Shown: positions 6,440 through 16,514 of the stretch, one piece after another
Layout: each line of letters starts with the position of its first letter
Position numbering within the stretch: the stretch's first letter is position 1
NCBI GenBank assembly: GCA_947505105.1
Contig: CANNKG010000039.1
Location: 1 to 33,416 of the forward strand
DNA: 33,416 nucleotides
Origin: Methylococcaceae bacterium
GTDB taxonomy: Bacteria; Pseudomonadota; Gammaproteobacteria; Methylococcales; Methylomonadaceae
Direction of reading: 5' to 3'
Program-made: the position numbers and the translations under genes
The notes under the pieces: generated by a model
The model's input: the letters and a program-made list of their open reading frames with translations, nothing else
The model's database searches: none
What the model was told of the DNA's origin: nothing

Positions 6440-7645
6440 TCATTCATGGCGCAAAGCCTCAATCGGATCCAGCCGCGCCGCTTTCCGCGCCGGAAAATAA
6501 CCAAAAATAATCCCGACCGACGCCGAAAACAAAAACGCAATGGCCACAATACCGCCTTCGAACACAAACGGGACCTGCATGATCCCCGATAACGCTATCG
6601 CCGTCGTTAATGCCAGCGCAATGCCGATTAAGCCACCAAACGAAGACAAGACTACCGCTTCAACCAGAAATTGCAATAACACTTCACGTTCTAAGGCGCC
6701 AATTGCCAGCCTGATGCCAATTTCGCGGGTTCGCTCAGTCACCGACACCAGCATGATATTCATGATGCCGATACCGCCGACCAACAAACTCACTGCACCG
6801 ACAGCACTCAATAGACCGGTCATGGTGCGCGTGGTCGTCGTCAACATCGCGGTGATTTCTTTCATATCCAGGACATTAAAATTGTTTTCTTCATTACTCG
6901 CCAAATGTCGTCGGGTGCGCATAATTCGCTCAATGTCGCGTTTTACCAGATCGGCGTCCACACCATCTTTGACCGAGACCTTGATTAGATTGACATCCTG
7001 ATTGCCCGCAATACGACGCTGAAAGGTGCGCAGCGGAATAACAATCAAATCGTCCTGATCGGAACCCATCGTCGATTGTCCTTTCGACAGCAGCACGCCA
7101 ATAACTTCACAGGATATTTTTTGCAAACGAATCCGATTACCAAGGGGATTTTGCAGGGCAAACAATTTAGTGGCGACAGTCTGCCCAATAATACACAACG
7201 CCGCCCCAACCCTTGCCTCACTTGCCGTAAATAAGCGTCCTTGGGCAATCTGCTGATTACTGACCGGAAAAAATGCGTCGGTGCTTCCCGTCACATTGGT
7301 TGACCAATTTTCATTGGCAAAGATTGCAGTCGTCGCACTCGATGCGACCGGCGCGACGGCCGCTAACTCCGGAATTTCGTGCAGTAATGCCTCGGCATCG
7401 GCAATTTTAAACGCCTCAGCCCCCGACATCTGCCCCGGTCCGGTGCGCTTGCCGACACTGATCATCATCAAATTGCTACCGAGACTTGCAATTTGCTGAG
7501 TCACTTGCCGGGTCGCGCCATTCCCCAAAGTTACCAAGGTAATCACCGAGGCCACGCCGATAATGATGCCGAGCATCGTCAAAATCGAGCGCATCACATT
7601 GCGCCGTAATTCTCTAAACGCCAACAGCAAGGCATTCCCTAACAT
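6440..7645 (-). CDS. MacB-like ABC transporter permease
   Basis: This 401-residue inner-membrane subunit has MacB/FtsX architecture. It has a short cytoplasmic N terminus (AFRELRRNVMRSILTMLGI), a first membrane helix (about 20-42), a periplasmic domain of about 220 residues, and three C-terminal helices (about 275-300, 320-350, 362-388). It ends PARKAARLDPIEALRHE, a signature of the family. MacB-type permeases do not move substrate through the membrane; they use ATP hydrolysis to drive a periplasmic adaptor and an outer-membrane channel. The ATPase is a separate gene here rather than fused as in E. coli MacB. The start overlaps the ATPase gene by 7 bp. The substrate cannot be read from sequence; macrolides, peptides or lipoproteins are family possibilities. 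Confidence 0.9.
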   Translation of the reverse strand: MLGNALLLAFRELRRNVMRSILTMLGIIIGVASVITLVTLGNGATRQVTQQIASLGSNLMMISVGKRTGPGQMSGAEAFKIADAEALLHEIPELAAVAPVASSATTAIFANENWSTNVTGSTDAFFPVSNQQIAQGRLFTASEARVGAALCIIGQTVATKLFALQNPLGNRIRLQKISCEVIGVLLSKGQSTMGSDQDDLIVIPLRTFQRRIAGNQDVNLIKVSVKDGVDADLVKRDIERIMRTRRHLASNEENNFNVLDMKEITAMLTTTTRTMTGLLSAVGAVSLLVGGIGIMNIMLVSVTERTREIGIRLAIGALEREVLLQFLVEAVVLSSFGGLIGIALALTTAIALSGIMQVPFVFEGGIVAIAFLFSASVGIIFGYFPARKAARLDPIEALRHE

Positions 7646-8376
7646 GTCAAAGCGTTCTCGGAAACATGATCGGCTTCAATCAGGCCATCCTTAAAATGCA
7701 CAATGCGCCTAGCATAAGCCGCCATTTCGGGTTCGTGCGTGACCATGACCACCGTAATGCCTTGATCTCGATTAAAGGCGGTCAACAAATCCATGATTTC
7801 GATACTGCGCGCTGAGTCGAGATTACCGGTAGGTTCATCGGCGAGCAATAAGGACGGACCGGTCACAATGGCTCGCGCGATCGCAACCCGCTGTTGCTGA
7901 CCGCCAGATAATTCTCCAGGAGTATGATTGGCTCGATCCGAAAGCCCAACCTTCCGCAAAGCTTCTCGAGCCATAGTGCGACGCTGCTGGGTTGGACTGC
8001 CTCGGTAGATTAACGGCAATTCGACATTTTCCAATGCTGAGGTCCGATTCAACAGATTAAAGCCCTGAAAGACAAAGCCTAAGTAATGCCGCCGCAACAA
8101 GGCACGTTGATTGCGATTCAACGCACCGACATCCACGCCTTGAAACAAATAAGTGCCAGAAGTCGGCGTATCAAGGCAACCCAAAATATTCATACAAGTG
8201 CTTTTGCCCGAACCGCTTGGCCCCATCACCGCGACGAATTCGCCGGGATAAATACTCAAATCAATGCCCGCCAAGGCGTGCATTTCGGCATCGCCTTTAC
8301 CGTAGATTTTGGTCACCTGCTGTAATTCAAGCAAAGGCGCTGCCTGATGCAATGCTTGATTCACTTCAGCGTTCAT
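7639..8376 (-). CDS. MacB/LolD-type ABC transporter ATPase
   Basis: This 245-residue nucleotide-binding subunit has all core motifs: Walker [10 protein letters not shown] (52-60), Q-loop Gln104 in VFQGFNLL, signature LSGGQ (156-160), Walker B LLLADE (176-181) with the following PTGNLD, and switch His214 in VMVTHEPE. It is the energy unit for the adjacent MacB-like permease, with which it overlaps by 7 bp. Its start ATG shares ATGA with the adaptor stop, indicating translational coupling. LolD and FtsE are related, but the adaptor and outer-membrane factor next door point to tripartite efflux. Confidence 0.93.
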   Translation of the reverse strand: MNAEVNQALHQAAPLLELQQVTKIYGKGDAEMHALAGIDLSIYPGEFVAVMGPSGSGKSTCMNILGCLDTPTSGTYLFQGVDVGALNRNQRALLRRHYLGFVFQGFNLLNRTSALENVELPLIYRGSPTQQRRTMAREALRKVGLSDRANHTPGELSGGQQQRVAIARAIVTGPSLLLADEPTGNLDSARSIEIMDLLTAFNRDQGITVVMVTHEPEMAAYARRIVHFKDGLIEADHVSENALTC

Positions 8377-9671
8377 GGCTCTGTCACAATCCCAACAACC
8401 AGTTCGGTTCCTACCTCCAGCGGACCTGCGATAATTTCAGTGTTCACACCATCGGTGACGCCTTTGGTAATGGTCAGGGATTCCAAGACTTTAGGACCTT
8501 CCCGCCACACCAGTTGTTCCTTGGTATTAATCGCAACGGCTGTCGTTTTGGATTCACTATGCGGTGGACGCGGCAACATTGCACTTAATAATCCACCGTT
8601 AGTTTTTTGCTCCCGTACCGGTGTCTTAGGTGGACTAAATCTGAGCACCGCATTACTGACCAGCAGTACATTAGTTTTCTTATTCACCACAATCATCGCC
8701 GTGGCGGTCATCCCCGGACGCAACGCCAGCGCCGAATTATCGACCGTCAGGACAGTTTTGTAAGTGACGACCCCATCAACCGTTTGTGACCCATAGCGAA
8801 CTTGGGTGATTTTGGCCGGAAAGGTCTGGTCGGGATAAGCATCGACCGTAAAGGTCGCCTCCTGCCCTTCTTTAACCAAGCCAACATCGGCCTCGTCAAC
8901 ATCGACCTGCAATTCCATTTGGGTTAAATCTTCAGCTAATTTAAACAGGACCGGCGCCTGAAATTGAGAGGCGACGGTCTGTCCCGGTTCAACCAATCGT
9001 TCCAACACTACGCCATTGATCGGCGAATGAATAACGGCTTTGAGAATATCGGTCCGATTGACGTCCAAAGCCCCCTGCGCTTGTTCCACCGCAGCCTTGG
9101 CGCTTGCGAGATCGGCCTTGGCGCGCGCCAGCGTAGCGATCGCGGTATCCAGATCGTAGGGCGCCGGTACTTTGCCATCACTCAAACGTTTAACTTCATT
9201 CAAGCGATTCATTTTAACCTGCGCCTCCTGCAAGGTCGCTTCGGCCTGCATCACTTTCGCCTTGGCCGAATTCAATGCCGATTCCGATTGCAACGCTTGC
9301 GCTTCAAGTCGAGTGGTATCCAATACCGCAAGCACTTGGCCGATACTGACACGATCATTGTAATCGATCGGCACATCCTTGATGGTGCCCGAGACTTCAA
9401 TACCGACCTGAACTTCCTTAACCGGGGCGAGCGTACCGGTTGCACTCACCGTCACCACTAAATCACCCCGGCGGACCGGTTCAGTTTGGTAATTGACCGG
9501 TTTGGACTCCCGTTTAAAAACAAAAAAAACGCCCCCCAAAGCCAGCAAGAGAACAAGCAATCCACCCCATCGCCACGGGTGTTGCTTGAGTCGGGAGATT
9601 GCTTGCTGCTCAAGACCCAAGGTTTGTTCAATGCTGGGTGTAGGTTTGGTTTTAATATCACTCATGGCCAT
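8373..9671 (-). CDS. MacA-like periplasmic adaptor (membrane fusion protein)
   Basis: This 432-residue adaptor has one N-terminal membrane anchor (about 36-53, WGGLLVLLLALGGVFFVFK). A lipoyl/barrel-sandwich half follows (VSATGTLAPVKEVQVGIEVSG), then a long alpha-helical coiled-coil hairpin rich in Ala/Gln/Lys (about 110-200), then the second lipoyl half (IHSPINGVVLERLVEPGQTV) and beta-barrel domains. Such proteins link an inner-membrane MacB to an outer-membrane TolC-type channel. ATG 9671 is preferred because it overlaps the upstream stop as TGATG; ATG 9665 is an alternative. The gene ends in an ATGA overlap with the ATPase gene. A segment near residue 350 (KTPVREQKTNGGLL) looks like a variable insertion. 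Confidence 0.9.
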   Translation of the reverse strand: MAMSDIKTKPTPSIEQTLGLEQQAISRLKQHPWRWGGLLVLLLALGGVFFVFKRESKPVNYQTEPVRRGDLVVTVSATGTLAPVKEVQVGIEVSGTIKDVPIDYNDRVSIGQVLAVLDTTRLEAQALQSESALNSAKAKVMQAEATLQEAQVKMNRLNEVKRLSDGKVPAPYDLDTAIATLARAKADLASAKAAVEQAQGALDVNRTDILKAVIHSPINGVVLERLVEPGQTVASQFQAPVLFKLAEDLTQMELQVDVDEADVGLVKEGQEATFTVDAYPDQTFPAKITQVRYGSQTVDGVVTYKTVLTVDNSALALRPGMTATAMIVVNKKTNVLLVSNAVLRFSPPKTPVREQKTNGGLLSAMLPRPPHSESKTTAVAINTKEQLVWREGPKVLESLTITKGVTDGVNTEIIAGPLEVGTELVVGIVTEP

Positions 9672-11203
9672 CAGGAAGGTTTTGTAGTCTCGTGAGCATC
9701 CCAACCGCCTCCGAGCGCTTTGAATAGCCGAATTAAATCAGACGCGACTTCAGCTTCGCTTGCAGCGAATTGGATTTGGACGCTTAATAAAGATCGTTGA
9801 GCGTCAAGCACCCTTAAAAAATCGATGGTGCCGGATTCGTATTGGTTTTCGGCTAATTTTAAAGCTCGCTGACCCGCATCGACGGCGGTTTGTAAATTAT
9901 CGCGGCGCAGTTGTTCCTGCAAGAAGGTGGTCAAAGCATTTTCGACATCGCGCTGGGCTTGTAAGAGTGTCGATTCATACAATGCCAAGGCCTGTTCCTG
10001 CAAAGCGGTCTGAATATCGATATTACGCCGGAGTCGACCGGCATCAAACAAAACCATGGCGGTGTTCGCCGCGATTTGAAATGCCTTGGCGCCCGCGCTG
10101 TAAAGATTCGCCGAACCTAGCGTTTCCAGCCCGATAAAACCGGATAAGGTAAAATTTGGATAACGTGCAGCTTTGGCAACACCAATTTGGGCAGTTTGCG
10201 CCGCCAGTTTTCGTTCGCTGCGACGTACGTCGGGACGTTGCCTAAGCAGATCAGCCGGCAAACCAATAGCGATGTTTAACGGTGCAACTGGAATCGGCCG
10301 CATCGGATTGAGCAACAACTTCAGGGCACCGGGTGGCTGTCCAATGAGCACGCCGAGTCGATGCTGCGCCTGTTCAAAGCCACTGCGCAAAGTCGGGAGC
10401 GTTGCCTGGGTTGTAGCAAGATTCTGCTGCGCTTGCTCGACGTCGAGTTGCGTCGTAAGACCCGCCTGATAGCGCCATTGAGTTAACTGAACGGTATTTT
10501 GTTGCGCCGCGATGTTCGCTTCGGTCAGCGCCACCCGAGTTTGAAAAGAACGCAGATCAACATAATTCAACGCGACTTCAGCATACAGACTAATCAGGAT
10601 ATCGCGTAAATCTTCTTGAGAGGCTTGCAGGGTCGCATCCGCGGATTCGATACCGCGGCGTAATTTGCCCCAGATATCCAGTTCCCACGTGGCATCCAGT
10701 TTGTTCGAATACAATTCGGTGGTAATGTTGTTACCGGCTTGACCGTTACCACTTGATTGATTGACTGTGCCCTTGGCTGATATCGTCGGAAATAGCCCGG
10801 CTTCGGCAAGGTCGCGCCGGGCGCGGGCTTCACGTAAACGCGCCTGCGCTTGGCGCAAATCCAGATTTCCTGCCGACACCCGTGCAATCAAGCCGGAAAG
10901 CACTGGGTCCTTAAAAGCGCTCCACCATTGTACAAGCCAGGGATTTGACTTCGAGACATCCAGGCTGGGCGATTGAACGCTCCAAGCCTCTGCTAACGGG
11001 CTATGGGGCCGACGATAATCCGGCCCCACCATACAACCTGTGATCAGCAAACAAAAAAACAGCCCAGCACAGCTTAAGATTCGATCGCAAATAACTTCGC
11101 TATTTATCCGCTCAGCCCAGCCCTCGCCCCGACGGGGCGAGGGAGCAAATGCGGAGATTATTGTTGACAATGTCCTTAATCTGAATGTCAGACTATTCTT
11201 CAT
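9671..11203 (-). CDS. NodT-family outer-membrane efflux lipoprotein (TolC-like)
   Basis: This protein forms the outer-membrane and periplasmic channel of the efflux system. The lipobox LITGC precedes MVGPDYRRP, the classic start of mature NodT-family factors. Two repeated OEP halves follow, each with long Ala/Gln-rich helices, such as DLRQAQARLREARARRDLAEAG and the later QRDVENALTTFLQEQLRR. The start is uncertain. ATG 11203 gives 510 residues; a TTG at 11248 is further upstream. Either start places about 50 residues, including the translated palindrome at 11121-11143, before the hydrophobic core. No in-frame ATG, GTG or TTG lies between the palindrome and the hydrophobic core of the signal peptide. 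It lies 48 bp after the FAD-oxidase gene and shares TGATG with the adaptor gene. Confidence 0.88.
   Translation of the reverse strand: MKNSLTFRLRTLSTIISAFAPSPRRGEGWAERINSEVICDRILSCAGLFFCLLITGCMVGPDYRRPHSPLAEAWSVQSPSLDVSKSNPWLVQWWSAFKDPVLSGLIARVSAGNLDLRQAQARLREARARRDLAEAGLFPTISAKGTVNQSSGNGQAGNNITTELYSNKLDATWELDIWGKLRRGIESADATLQASQEDLRDILISLYAEVALNYVDLRSFQTRVALTEANIAAQQNTVQLTQWRYQAGLTTQLDVEQAQQNLATTQATLPTLRSGFEQAQHRLGVLIGQPPGALKLLLNPMRPIPVAPLNIAIGLPADLLRQRPDVRRSERKLAAQTAQIGVAKAARYPNFTLSGFIGLETLGSANLYSAGAKAFQIAANTAMVLFDAGRLRRNIDIQTALQEQALALYESTLLQAQRDVENALTTFLQEQLRRDNLQTAVDAGQRALKLAENQYESGTIDFLRVLDAQRSLLSVQIQFAASEAEVASDLIRLFKALGGGWDAHETTKPS
11121..11143. repeat. REP-like 10-bp palindrome with 3-base loop
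   Basis: CCCTCGCCCC (11121-11130), GAC, then GGGGCGAGGG (11134-11143) form a perfect GC-rich hairpin. No T-run follows on either strand, so it does not look like an intrinsic terminator. The shape and sequence resemble dispersed REP-type palindromes of proteobacteria. It falls within the 5' coding part of the NodT-type gene, where it translates as SPRRGEG. Confidence 0.6.
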
Positions 11204-11251
11204 CAGTATGCTTGAACTCAACCACCTTGTTGAGTTTTCGATATCCAAACG

Positions 11252-14200
11252 CTATACCAAAACCCGTTCAATTCCACCATTAGCGGCTTGCTTGATATAG
11301 TGCTTCATCCAATCCTCGCCCAAAACACTTCGCGCAATTTCGACCACGATATAGTCGGTTTCCATTTGTTTACCTTGATCCTGATAACGTTGCAAGCCCT
11401 GCATACAGGATGGACACGAAGTTAACATCTTAACCTGTCCCTGATAATCATCCTCACGTAACACCGCGATGTTTTCTTTTAATTCAACCTCTTTACGATA
11501 GCGTACCTGAGTTGAAATATCAGGACGGGCCACCGATAGAGTTCCAGATTCGCCACAGCAGCGATCAGATTTGCTAACCGGCATACCCACCAAGCCACTG
11601 ACGGTTTTTAATGGATCCTGCTGTTTCAATGGACTATGACAAGGATCGTGATATAGATAGCGTTGACCGTTCACCGCATTGAGTTTGACGTCTTTTTCAA
11701 GCAAATACTCATGAATATCGATCACCCGGCAGCCCGGAAAGATTTTCTCGAATTCATAATCGGCTAATTGATCAAGACAGGTGCCGCAACTGACCAACAC
11801 GGTTTTGATATCCAAATAGTTCAAGGTATTGGCCACCCGATGGAACAGCACCCGGTTGTCGGTACTAATCTGCTGAGCCTTGTCATATTGACCGGCGGCA
11901 CGTTGGGGATAACCACAGCAGAGATAGCCCGGCGGTAATACCGTCTGCACACCGATTTCGTATAACATCGCTTGCGTCGCCAGACCAATTTGCGAAAACA
12001 GCCGTTCAGAGCCACAACCTGGAAAATAAAACACCGCTTCAGAATCTACGCGAGTTTTATTTCGATCACGAATCACCGGGACGATCAAATCGCTCTCAAT
12101 TCCGAGCATCGCGCGCGAGGTTTTGCTCGGCAACTTGCCCGGCATTTTACGATTCGTAAAATGAATGACGTATTCTTGTAACGGCGGCTTGCCGATCGAT
12201 GATGGCGGATGCGCTAACTGAGCTTTGCCCCACGGTCGCATAAAGAAATTTCCGAGCCGCTGTCCCTTGTAGGACCATTCGATCAATATTTTGCGCATGA
12301 ATTTAACGCTATTCGGGCGCCCGGTTGACAAAAATGCCATTGCTGCGGCCTTAACCGGATTAAAGCTTTGTTTGCCCATTTTGCGCAGTAAATTACGCAT
12401 GTTCATGGAGACATCGCCAAAATCGATATCGACCGGACACGGGTTATAACATTTATGACAGACCGTACAGTGCTCTGCGACATCCTCGAATTCTTTCCAA
12501 TGGGTAATCGAAATGCCGCGTCGAGTTTGTTCCTCATATAGAAACGCTTCGATCAACAACGAGGTCGCGAGGATTTTATTGCGCGGGGAGTATAAAAGAT
12601 TGGCCCGTGGCACATGCGTAGAACATACTGGCTTACATTTTCCGCAGCGTAGACAATCCTTTACGGAATCCGAGATTGCACCGATATCGCTCTGTTGCAT
12701 AATCAGGGATTCATAACCCATCAAACTGAATGACGTGGTATAGGCCGCACTCATGTCAGCGCCGGGCATCAATTTGCCCCGGTTGAACCGCCCGTCAGGA
12801 TCGATGCGTTGCTTATAGGCATGAAAATCCGCCAATTCTTCTTTCGAAAGAAACGCATATTTGGTAATGCCGATGCCATGCTCTCCCGAAATCACCCCAT
12901 CCAAGGAACGCGCCAGCGCCATAATTTGTTCGACGGCGGCATTGGCTTCCTGCAACATTTCGTAGTGATCGGAATTGACCGGTAAATTGGTATGCACGTT
13001 GCCGTCGCCCGCATGCATGTGCAGCGCGACAAAGACGCGCCCGCGCAGAATTTCTTTATGCACGGCCTCAATGCGTTCAATAATCGGTTTGAAATTATCG
13101 CCTTGGAAAATTTCTTTCAGCGCCGGGAGTAATTCAACCTTCCAGGAAACGCGCAGCGAATGGTCCTGTAACCGATGGAACAAGGTCGGTTGCTCTGCTC
13201 GATTGGTCATCGGCGTGACTTCGATACCTAACGAGGCAAAGGCGGCTTCAGCATCCGTTAATGGCAGATCAAGATTATCATGCAGCCATTGCCAGCGCTC
13301 CCGCACTTGCTTGACTGCGGCAAGGCTCTGAATGCGCCGGTCGCCAATCAATTCGACTTTATCGAGACCATCGCCGTAAAAACGTAACGGTAGCTCCCCC
13401 TCAAAAAGCGAATTCAAGGCGTCGCAGAGCCTCAATTTATTGCGGAGCGATAACTCTATATTGATGCGCTCGATACCATCACAATAATCGCCCATACGCG
13501 GCAATGGAATCACGACGTCTTCGTTAATCTTGAACGCATTGGTATGCTTGGCGATGGCGGCGGTTCGTGCTCTATCCAACCAAAAGGTTTTTCTTGCTTC
13601 GGAACTGACCGCGACGAACCCTTCCGCATTACGCGCATTACATAAACGCACGACTTCAGAGGCGGCCATTGCCACCACTTTATCATCATCGCCAACGATA
13701 TCGCCGATCAACACCATTTTCGGTGTACCGCGATGCTTGGCTTTACTGGCATAACCGACCGCCTTAACATAGCGCTCATCCATATGCTCAAGCCCTGCGA
13801 GCATCACGCGCTCTGTGCCATTTTTCGGCAGACTTGCCAAATAATCGCGGATTTCGACAATCGCCGGCACCGCTTCCCGCACCTGTCCGAAAAATTCCAG
13901 GCAAAAAGTGCGCGTTTGAGGTGGCATTTTGTGCAAAATCCAACAGGCCGAAGTAATGATGCCATCACAGCCTTCTTTCTGAATGCCCGGTAAACCACCC
14001 AAAAATTTGTCGGTGACATCTTTGCCGAGTTCGCCCTTCCGGAAGCTCTTACCGGGAATATTAAGCTGCTCCTCGGACAATAATTTCTTTCTATCTGCGT
14101 CAAAATACTTAAGCGCAAAAGTCACCAGTTCTTGATCATGAATTTTGCCGAGGTTATGGTTCAGACGTTCGACTTCAAGCCAATTTCCATCGGGCGTCAC

Positions 14201-15163
14201 CATCCGCCAGGACAGTAAATTATCGAGCGCAGTTCCCCAAAGTACAGCCTTTTTACCCCCCGCATTCATCGCAATATTGCCGCCGATACACGATGCATCC
14301 GCAGAAGTTGGATCGCACGCAAAAACCAAACCGGCATGGTCAGCGACATCCATGACCCGACGCGTCACCACACCCGCACCGGTATGAATTGTCGCATACG
14401 ACTCAGTAACTCCCGGCAGCGTGGTTTGATGATTGACTTTGGAAATATCAATCAGCTTTTCGGTATTGATGACGACACTATAAGGTGTCAATGGAACAGC
14501 TCCTCCGGTATAGCCGGTCCCACCCCCACGTGGAATAATTGTTAAATCAAGTTTGATGCAATCACGCACTAAATGAACAACTTCATCTTCATTACTCGGA
14601 TACAGCACGACAAACGGATATTCAACCCGCCAGTCGGTTGCATCGGTGACATGGGCGACGCGCGCAAAACCATCGAAACAGATATTGTCTGTGCGGGTAT
14701 GCTTGGATAATAACGCCAATACTTTACGGCGCATTGCACTAGTTTGCTCAAAATGTTTTTGAAAGGCATCCACCGCCTGATGAGCGGCTTTAATCAGCAA
14801 TGCCACTCGTCTGGCGCGATCGGGATGCTCTTGTTCATATTCGGCATGACGAATTTCCATCTGTTGGAGACGATGACGCAGAGCGCCAAGCAAGGCCTTT
14901 CGACGCTGGCGATTGCCGAGTAGATCATCTTCAAGATAGGGATTGCGTTGGACCGCCCAAATATCGCCCAATACCTCAAACAACATTCGGGCCGATCGAC
15001 CGGTAATGCGCTCGGTACGTAATGATTCGAGAATCTGCCAGTTGTCCTCACCGAGCAATCGAATCACGATTTCACGATCAGAAAAGGATGTATAGTTGTA
15101 CGGAATTTCACGTAGCCGCGAAGCAGTTGCTTCGGGCGCTAAGGAAAGTAAATCTGAATCCAC
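11252..15163 (-). CDS. Long FAD-linked 2-hydroxyacid oxidase / 4Fe-4S / Cys-rich fusion protein
   Basis: This 1303-residue oxidoreductase is related to D-lactate, glycolate and D-2-hydroxyglutarate dehydrogenases. Domains in order: an N-terminal helical extension of about 160 residues (I believe DUF3683); a PCMH-type FAD-binding domain with [11 protein letters not shown] (211-221) and [17 protein letters not shown]; the FAD-oxidase C-terminal domain with [10 protein letters not shown] (715-724) and EHGIG (761-765); two 4Fe-4S motifs (Cys837/840/843/847 and Cys899/902/905/909); and two CCG-type cysteine-rich domains (Cys1050, 1082-1083, 1126, 1129 and Cys1175, 1202-1203, 1250, 1253). Electrons would pass from FAD through the clusters to a carrier, probably quinone or a cytochrome (inference). 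The start is GTG 15163. E. coli YdiJ has a similar core but is about 1018 residues. No leader or membrane helix is seen, so it is cytoplasmic or peripheral. The substrate is not determined. Confidence 0.88.
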   Translation of the reverse strand: MDSDLLSLAPEATASRLREIPYNYTSFSDREIVIRLLGEDNWQILESLRTERITGRSARMLFEVLGDIWAVQRNPYLEDDLLGNRQRRKALLGALRHRLQQMEIRHAEYEQEHPDRARRVALLIKAAHQAVDAFQKHFEQTSAMRRKVLALLSKHTRTDNICFDGFARVAHVTDATDWRVEYPFVVLYPSNEDEVVHLVRDCIKLDLTIIPRGGGTGYTGGAVPLTPYSVVINTEKLIDISKVNHQTTLPGVTESYATIHTGAGVVTRRVMDVADHAGLVFACDPTSADASCIGGNIAMNAGGKKAVLWGTALDNLLSWRMVTPDGNWLEVERLNHNLGKIHDQELVTFALKYFDADRKKLLSEEQLNIPGKSFRKGELGKDVTDKFLGGLPGIQKEGCDGIITSACWILHKMPPQTRTFCLEFFGQVREAVPAIVEIRDYLASLPKNGTERVMLAGLEHMDERYVKAVGYASKAKHRGTPKMVLIGDIVGDDDKVVAMAASEVVRLCNARNAEGFVAVSSEARKTFWLDRARTAAIAKHTNAFKINEDVVIPLPRMGDYCDGIERINIELSLRNKLRLCDALNSLFEGELPLRFYGDGLDKVELIGDRRIQSLAAVKQVRERWQWLHDNLDLPLTDAEAAFASLGIEVTPMTNRAEQPTLFHRLQDHSLRVSWKVELLPALKEIFQGDNFKPIIERIEAVHKEILRGRVFVALHMHAGDGNVHTNLPVNSDHYEMLQEANAAVEQIMALARSLDGVISGEHGIGITKYAFLSKEELADFHAYKQRIDPDGRFNRGKLMPGADMSAAYTTSFSLMGYESLIMQQSDIGAISDSVKDCLRCGKCKPVCSTHVPRANLLYSPRNKILATSLLIEAFLYEEQTRRGISITHWKEFEDVAEHCTVCHKCYNPCPVDIDFGDVSMNMRNLLRKMGKQSFNPVKAAAMAFLSTGRPNSVKFMRKILIEWSYKGQRLGNFFMRPWGKAQLAHPPSSIGKPPLQEYVIHFTNRKMPGKLPSKTSRAMLGIESDLIVPVIRDRNKTRVDSEAVFYFPGCGSERLFSQIGLATQAMLYEIGVQTVLPPGYLCCGYPQRAAGQYDKAQQISTDNRVLFHRVANTLNYLDIKTVLVSCGTCLDQLADYEFEKIFPGCRVIDIHEYLLEKDVKLNAVNGQRYLYHDPCHSPLKQQDPLKTVSGLVGMPVSKSDRCCGESGTLSVARPDISTQVRYRKEVELKENIAVLREDDYQGQVKMLTSCPSCMQGLQRYQDQGKQMETDYIVVEIARSVLGEDWMKHYIKQAANGGIERVLV

Positions 15164-15221
15164 GGTAATATACCCGGTGTTTGCTGGAAAGATTCTATTT
15201 TAGCACCCTCAAACCATTGCG

Positions 15222-15250
15222 GATATATGATATATAGGGATAAGCATCAA
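15222..15250 (-). promoter_or_regulatory. Possible sigma-70 promoter for the FAD oxidase gene
   Basis: On the minus strand TTGATG (15250-15245) and TATATC (15227-15222) are separated by exactly 17 bp, about 60 bp before the GTG start. Each hexamer matches four of six consensus bases, so this is a modest prediction. Confidence 0.3.
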
Positions 15251-15366
15251 GCAAATTTTTTCGCTTCCAAATCAGGTTAACCATGAAGGGCTTTACTTTA
15301 AATTACTTACCAAAAATAAGATCGAATATCCGTTAGTTAACTTTTTATCCAAAATCATAAAGTCCA

Positions 15367-15398
15367 CTGACTAAAGAGCAAATCCAGCACGATATAAT
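15367..15398 (+). promoter_or_regulatory. Possible promoter for dusB-fis
   Basis: A perfect TATAAT -10 box lies at 15393-15398. The best upstream hexamer, CTGACT at 15367-15372, is 20 bp away, longer than ideal. The implied leader is about 120 bases. In enterics dusB-fis is growth-rate controlled from a single upstream promoter; whether that holds here is unknown. Confidence 0.3.
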
Positions 15399-15526
15399 AA
15401 TAACCATTTGTTTTAATTGATAATAGTTAGGTGCTAAAAAAATTTCAAAACGCCATTCGAATTAAATTAATCCGTTCCAAGCCATTTTAAGTTATCATAG
15501 ACTGCCTTTTACCAAAGTTATCCCTG

Positions 15527-16501
15527 ATGCAAATTGGCCCATTTTCTCTCGATAACCGCTTAATTTTAGCGCCCATGGCGGGCATTACCGACCCACCCTA
15601 CAGAAGATTATGCCTTGAATTTGGCGCCTCTGTCGCAGTCTCGGAAATGGTTTCAGCCAATCCTGAGCTACGTAAGAATCCTAGAACGCTTTTAAAATTA
15701 AGCCGCCAAGCCGATGAAAGTTTGCACTGGGTACAAATTTTGGGAACCGACCCGGATCAAATGGCTCAAGCGGCAATACTTAATGTGCAACATGGCGCCG
15801 ATATTATTGATATCAACATGGGTTGCCCAGCAAAAAAAGTGTGCGCCGTAGCGGCTGGTTCTGCCTTGATGAAAAATGAGGAACTTGTCAAACGCATCCT
15901 CGATAAAGTCGTCTCGGCAGTCACCGTTCCTGTTACGCTCAAGATCAGAACCGGATGGGATTTAGAGAACAAAAATGCTTTAACGATTGCAAAAATTGCT
16001 GAAAACGCAGGTATTTCGGCTATTACGATCCATGGACGAACTCGCGCTTGCAAATTCGAGGGTCATGCCGAATATCAAACGATCACTGAAGTTAAGCAGC
16101 AGCTTAATATTCCGGTGATCGCTAACGGTGATATCGATAGCCCCGAAAAAGCACGCCGGGTACTCAATAGCACTGGCGCAGATGCCCTTATGATTGGTCG
16201 GGCCGCGCAAGGCAATCCGTGGATTTTTAAAGATATTAATAATTTTCTTTCGACTGATAAAGTTCTTGATACGCCTTCAATTAACGAATTTCATGCTGTA
16301 GTCATTTCTCATCTTGAGCAACTCTACAGCTTCTACGGACAAACAACTGGCGTTAGAATGGCTCGAAAGCATATTCATTGGTATTTTTCACATTTAAATC
16401 AACTACCTAATACGCTTAAAAACCATATTAATCAAGCTGAGCAACCCAAAGAGCAGCTTGCCGCCGTGAATCTGGCACTTCAATCTTACAACTCTTTTTG
16501 A
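15527..16501 (+). CDS. dusB: tRNA-dihydrouridine synthase B
   Basis: This FMN- and NADPH-dependent enzyme reduces uridine to dihydrouridine in the tRNA D-loop. The 324 residues match the usual length (321 in E. coli). APMAGITDPPYRRL opens the TIM barrel. The catalytic Cys100 sits in INMGCPAKKV, at the same number as in E. coli. KIRTGW, TIHGRTR and IGRAAQGNPW are the FMN and tRNA contact segments, and a helical tRNA-binding domain follows. It lies 13 bp upstream of fis on the same strand, the classic gammaproteobacterial dusB-fis arrangement. Confidence 0.97.
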   Translation: MQIGPFSLDNRLILAPMAGITDPPYRRLCLEFGASVAVSEMVSANPELRKNPRTLLKLSRQADESLHWVQILGTDPDQMAQAAILNVQHGADIIDINMGCPAKKVCAVAAGSALMKNEELVKRILDKVVSAVTVPVTLKIRTGWDLENKNALTIAKIAENAGISAITIHGRTRACKFEGHAEYQTITEVKQQLNIPVIANGDIDSPEKARRVLNSTGADALMIGRAAQGNPWIFKDINNFLSTDKVLDTPSINEFHAVVISHLEQLYSFYGQTTGVRMARKHIHWYFSHLNQLPNTLKNHINQAEQPKEQLAAVNLALQSYNSF

Positions 16502-16514
16502 GCATCATTACCCT

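Larger units (their letters stand above)
15164..15526. other. Divergent intergenic promoter region
   Basis: This AT-rich gap of 363 bp separates the leftward oxidase gene from the rightward dusB operon. It holds no gene above 20 codons. Candidate promoters in both directions are listed separately. The sequence is otherwise featureless apart from short AT repeats near 15223-15236. Confidence 0.6.

Noticed and set aside
6540-7001. 153-codon plus-strand frame opposite the MacB-like permease
   Set aside because: It is antisense to a permease with clear family motifs; low-complexity Ser/Thr/Asn-rich product.
8964-9461. 165-codon plus-strand frame opposite the adaptor gene
   Set aside because: It is antisense to a well-supported HlyD-type gene, has an atypical Arg/Phe-rich composition and no recognisable domain.
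11215-11236. AACTCAAC/GTTGAGTT hairpin just after the FAD oxidase stop as a terminator
   Set aside because: The arms are only 8 bp and AT-containing, and no T-run follows on the minus strand. The next gene begins within about 50 bp, so I do not call it a terminator.
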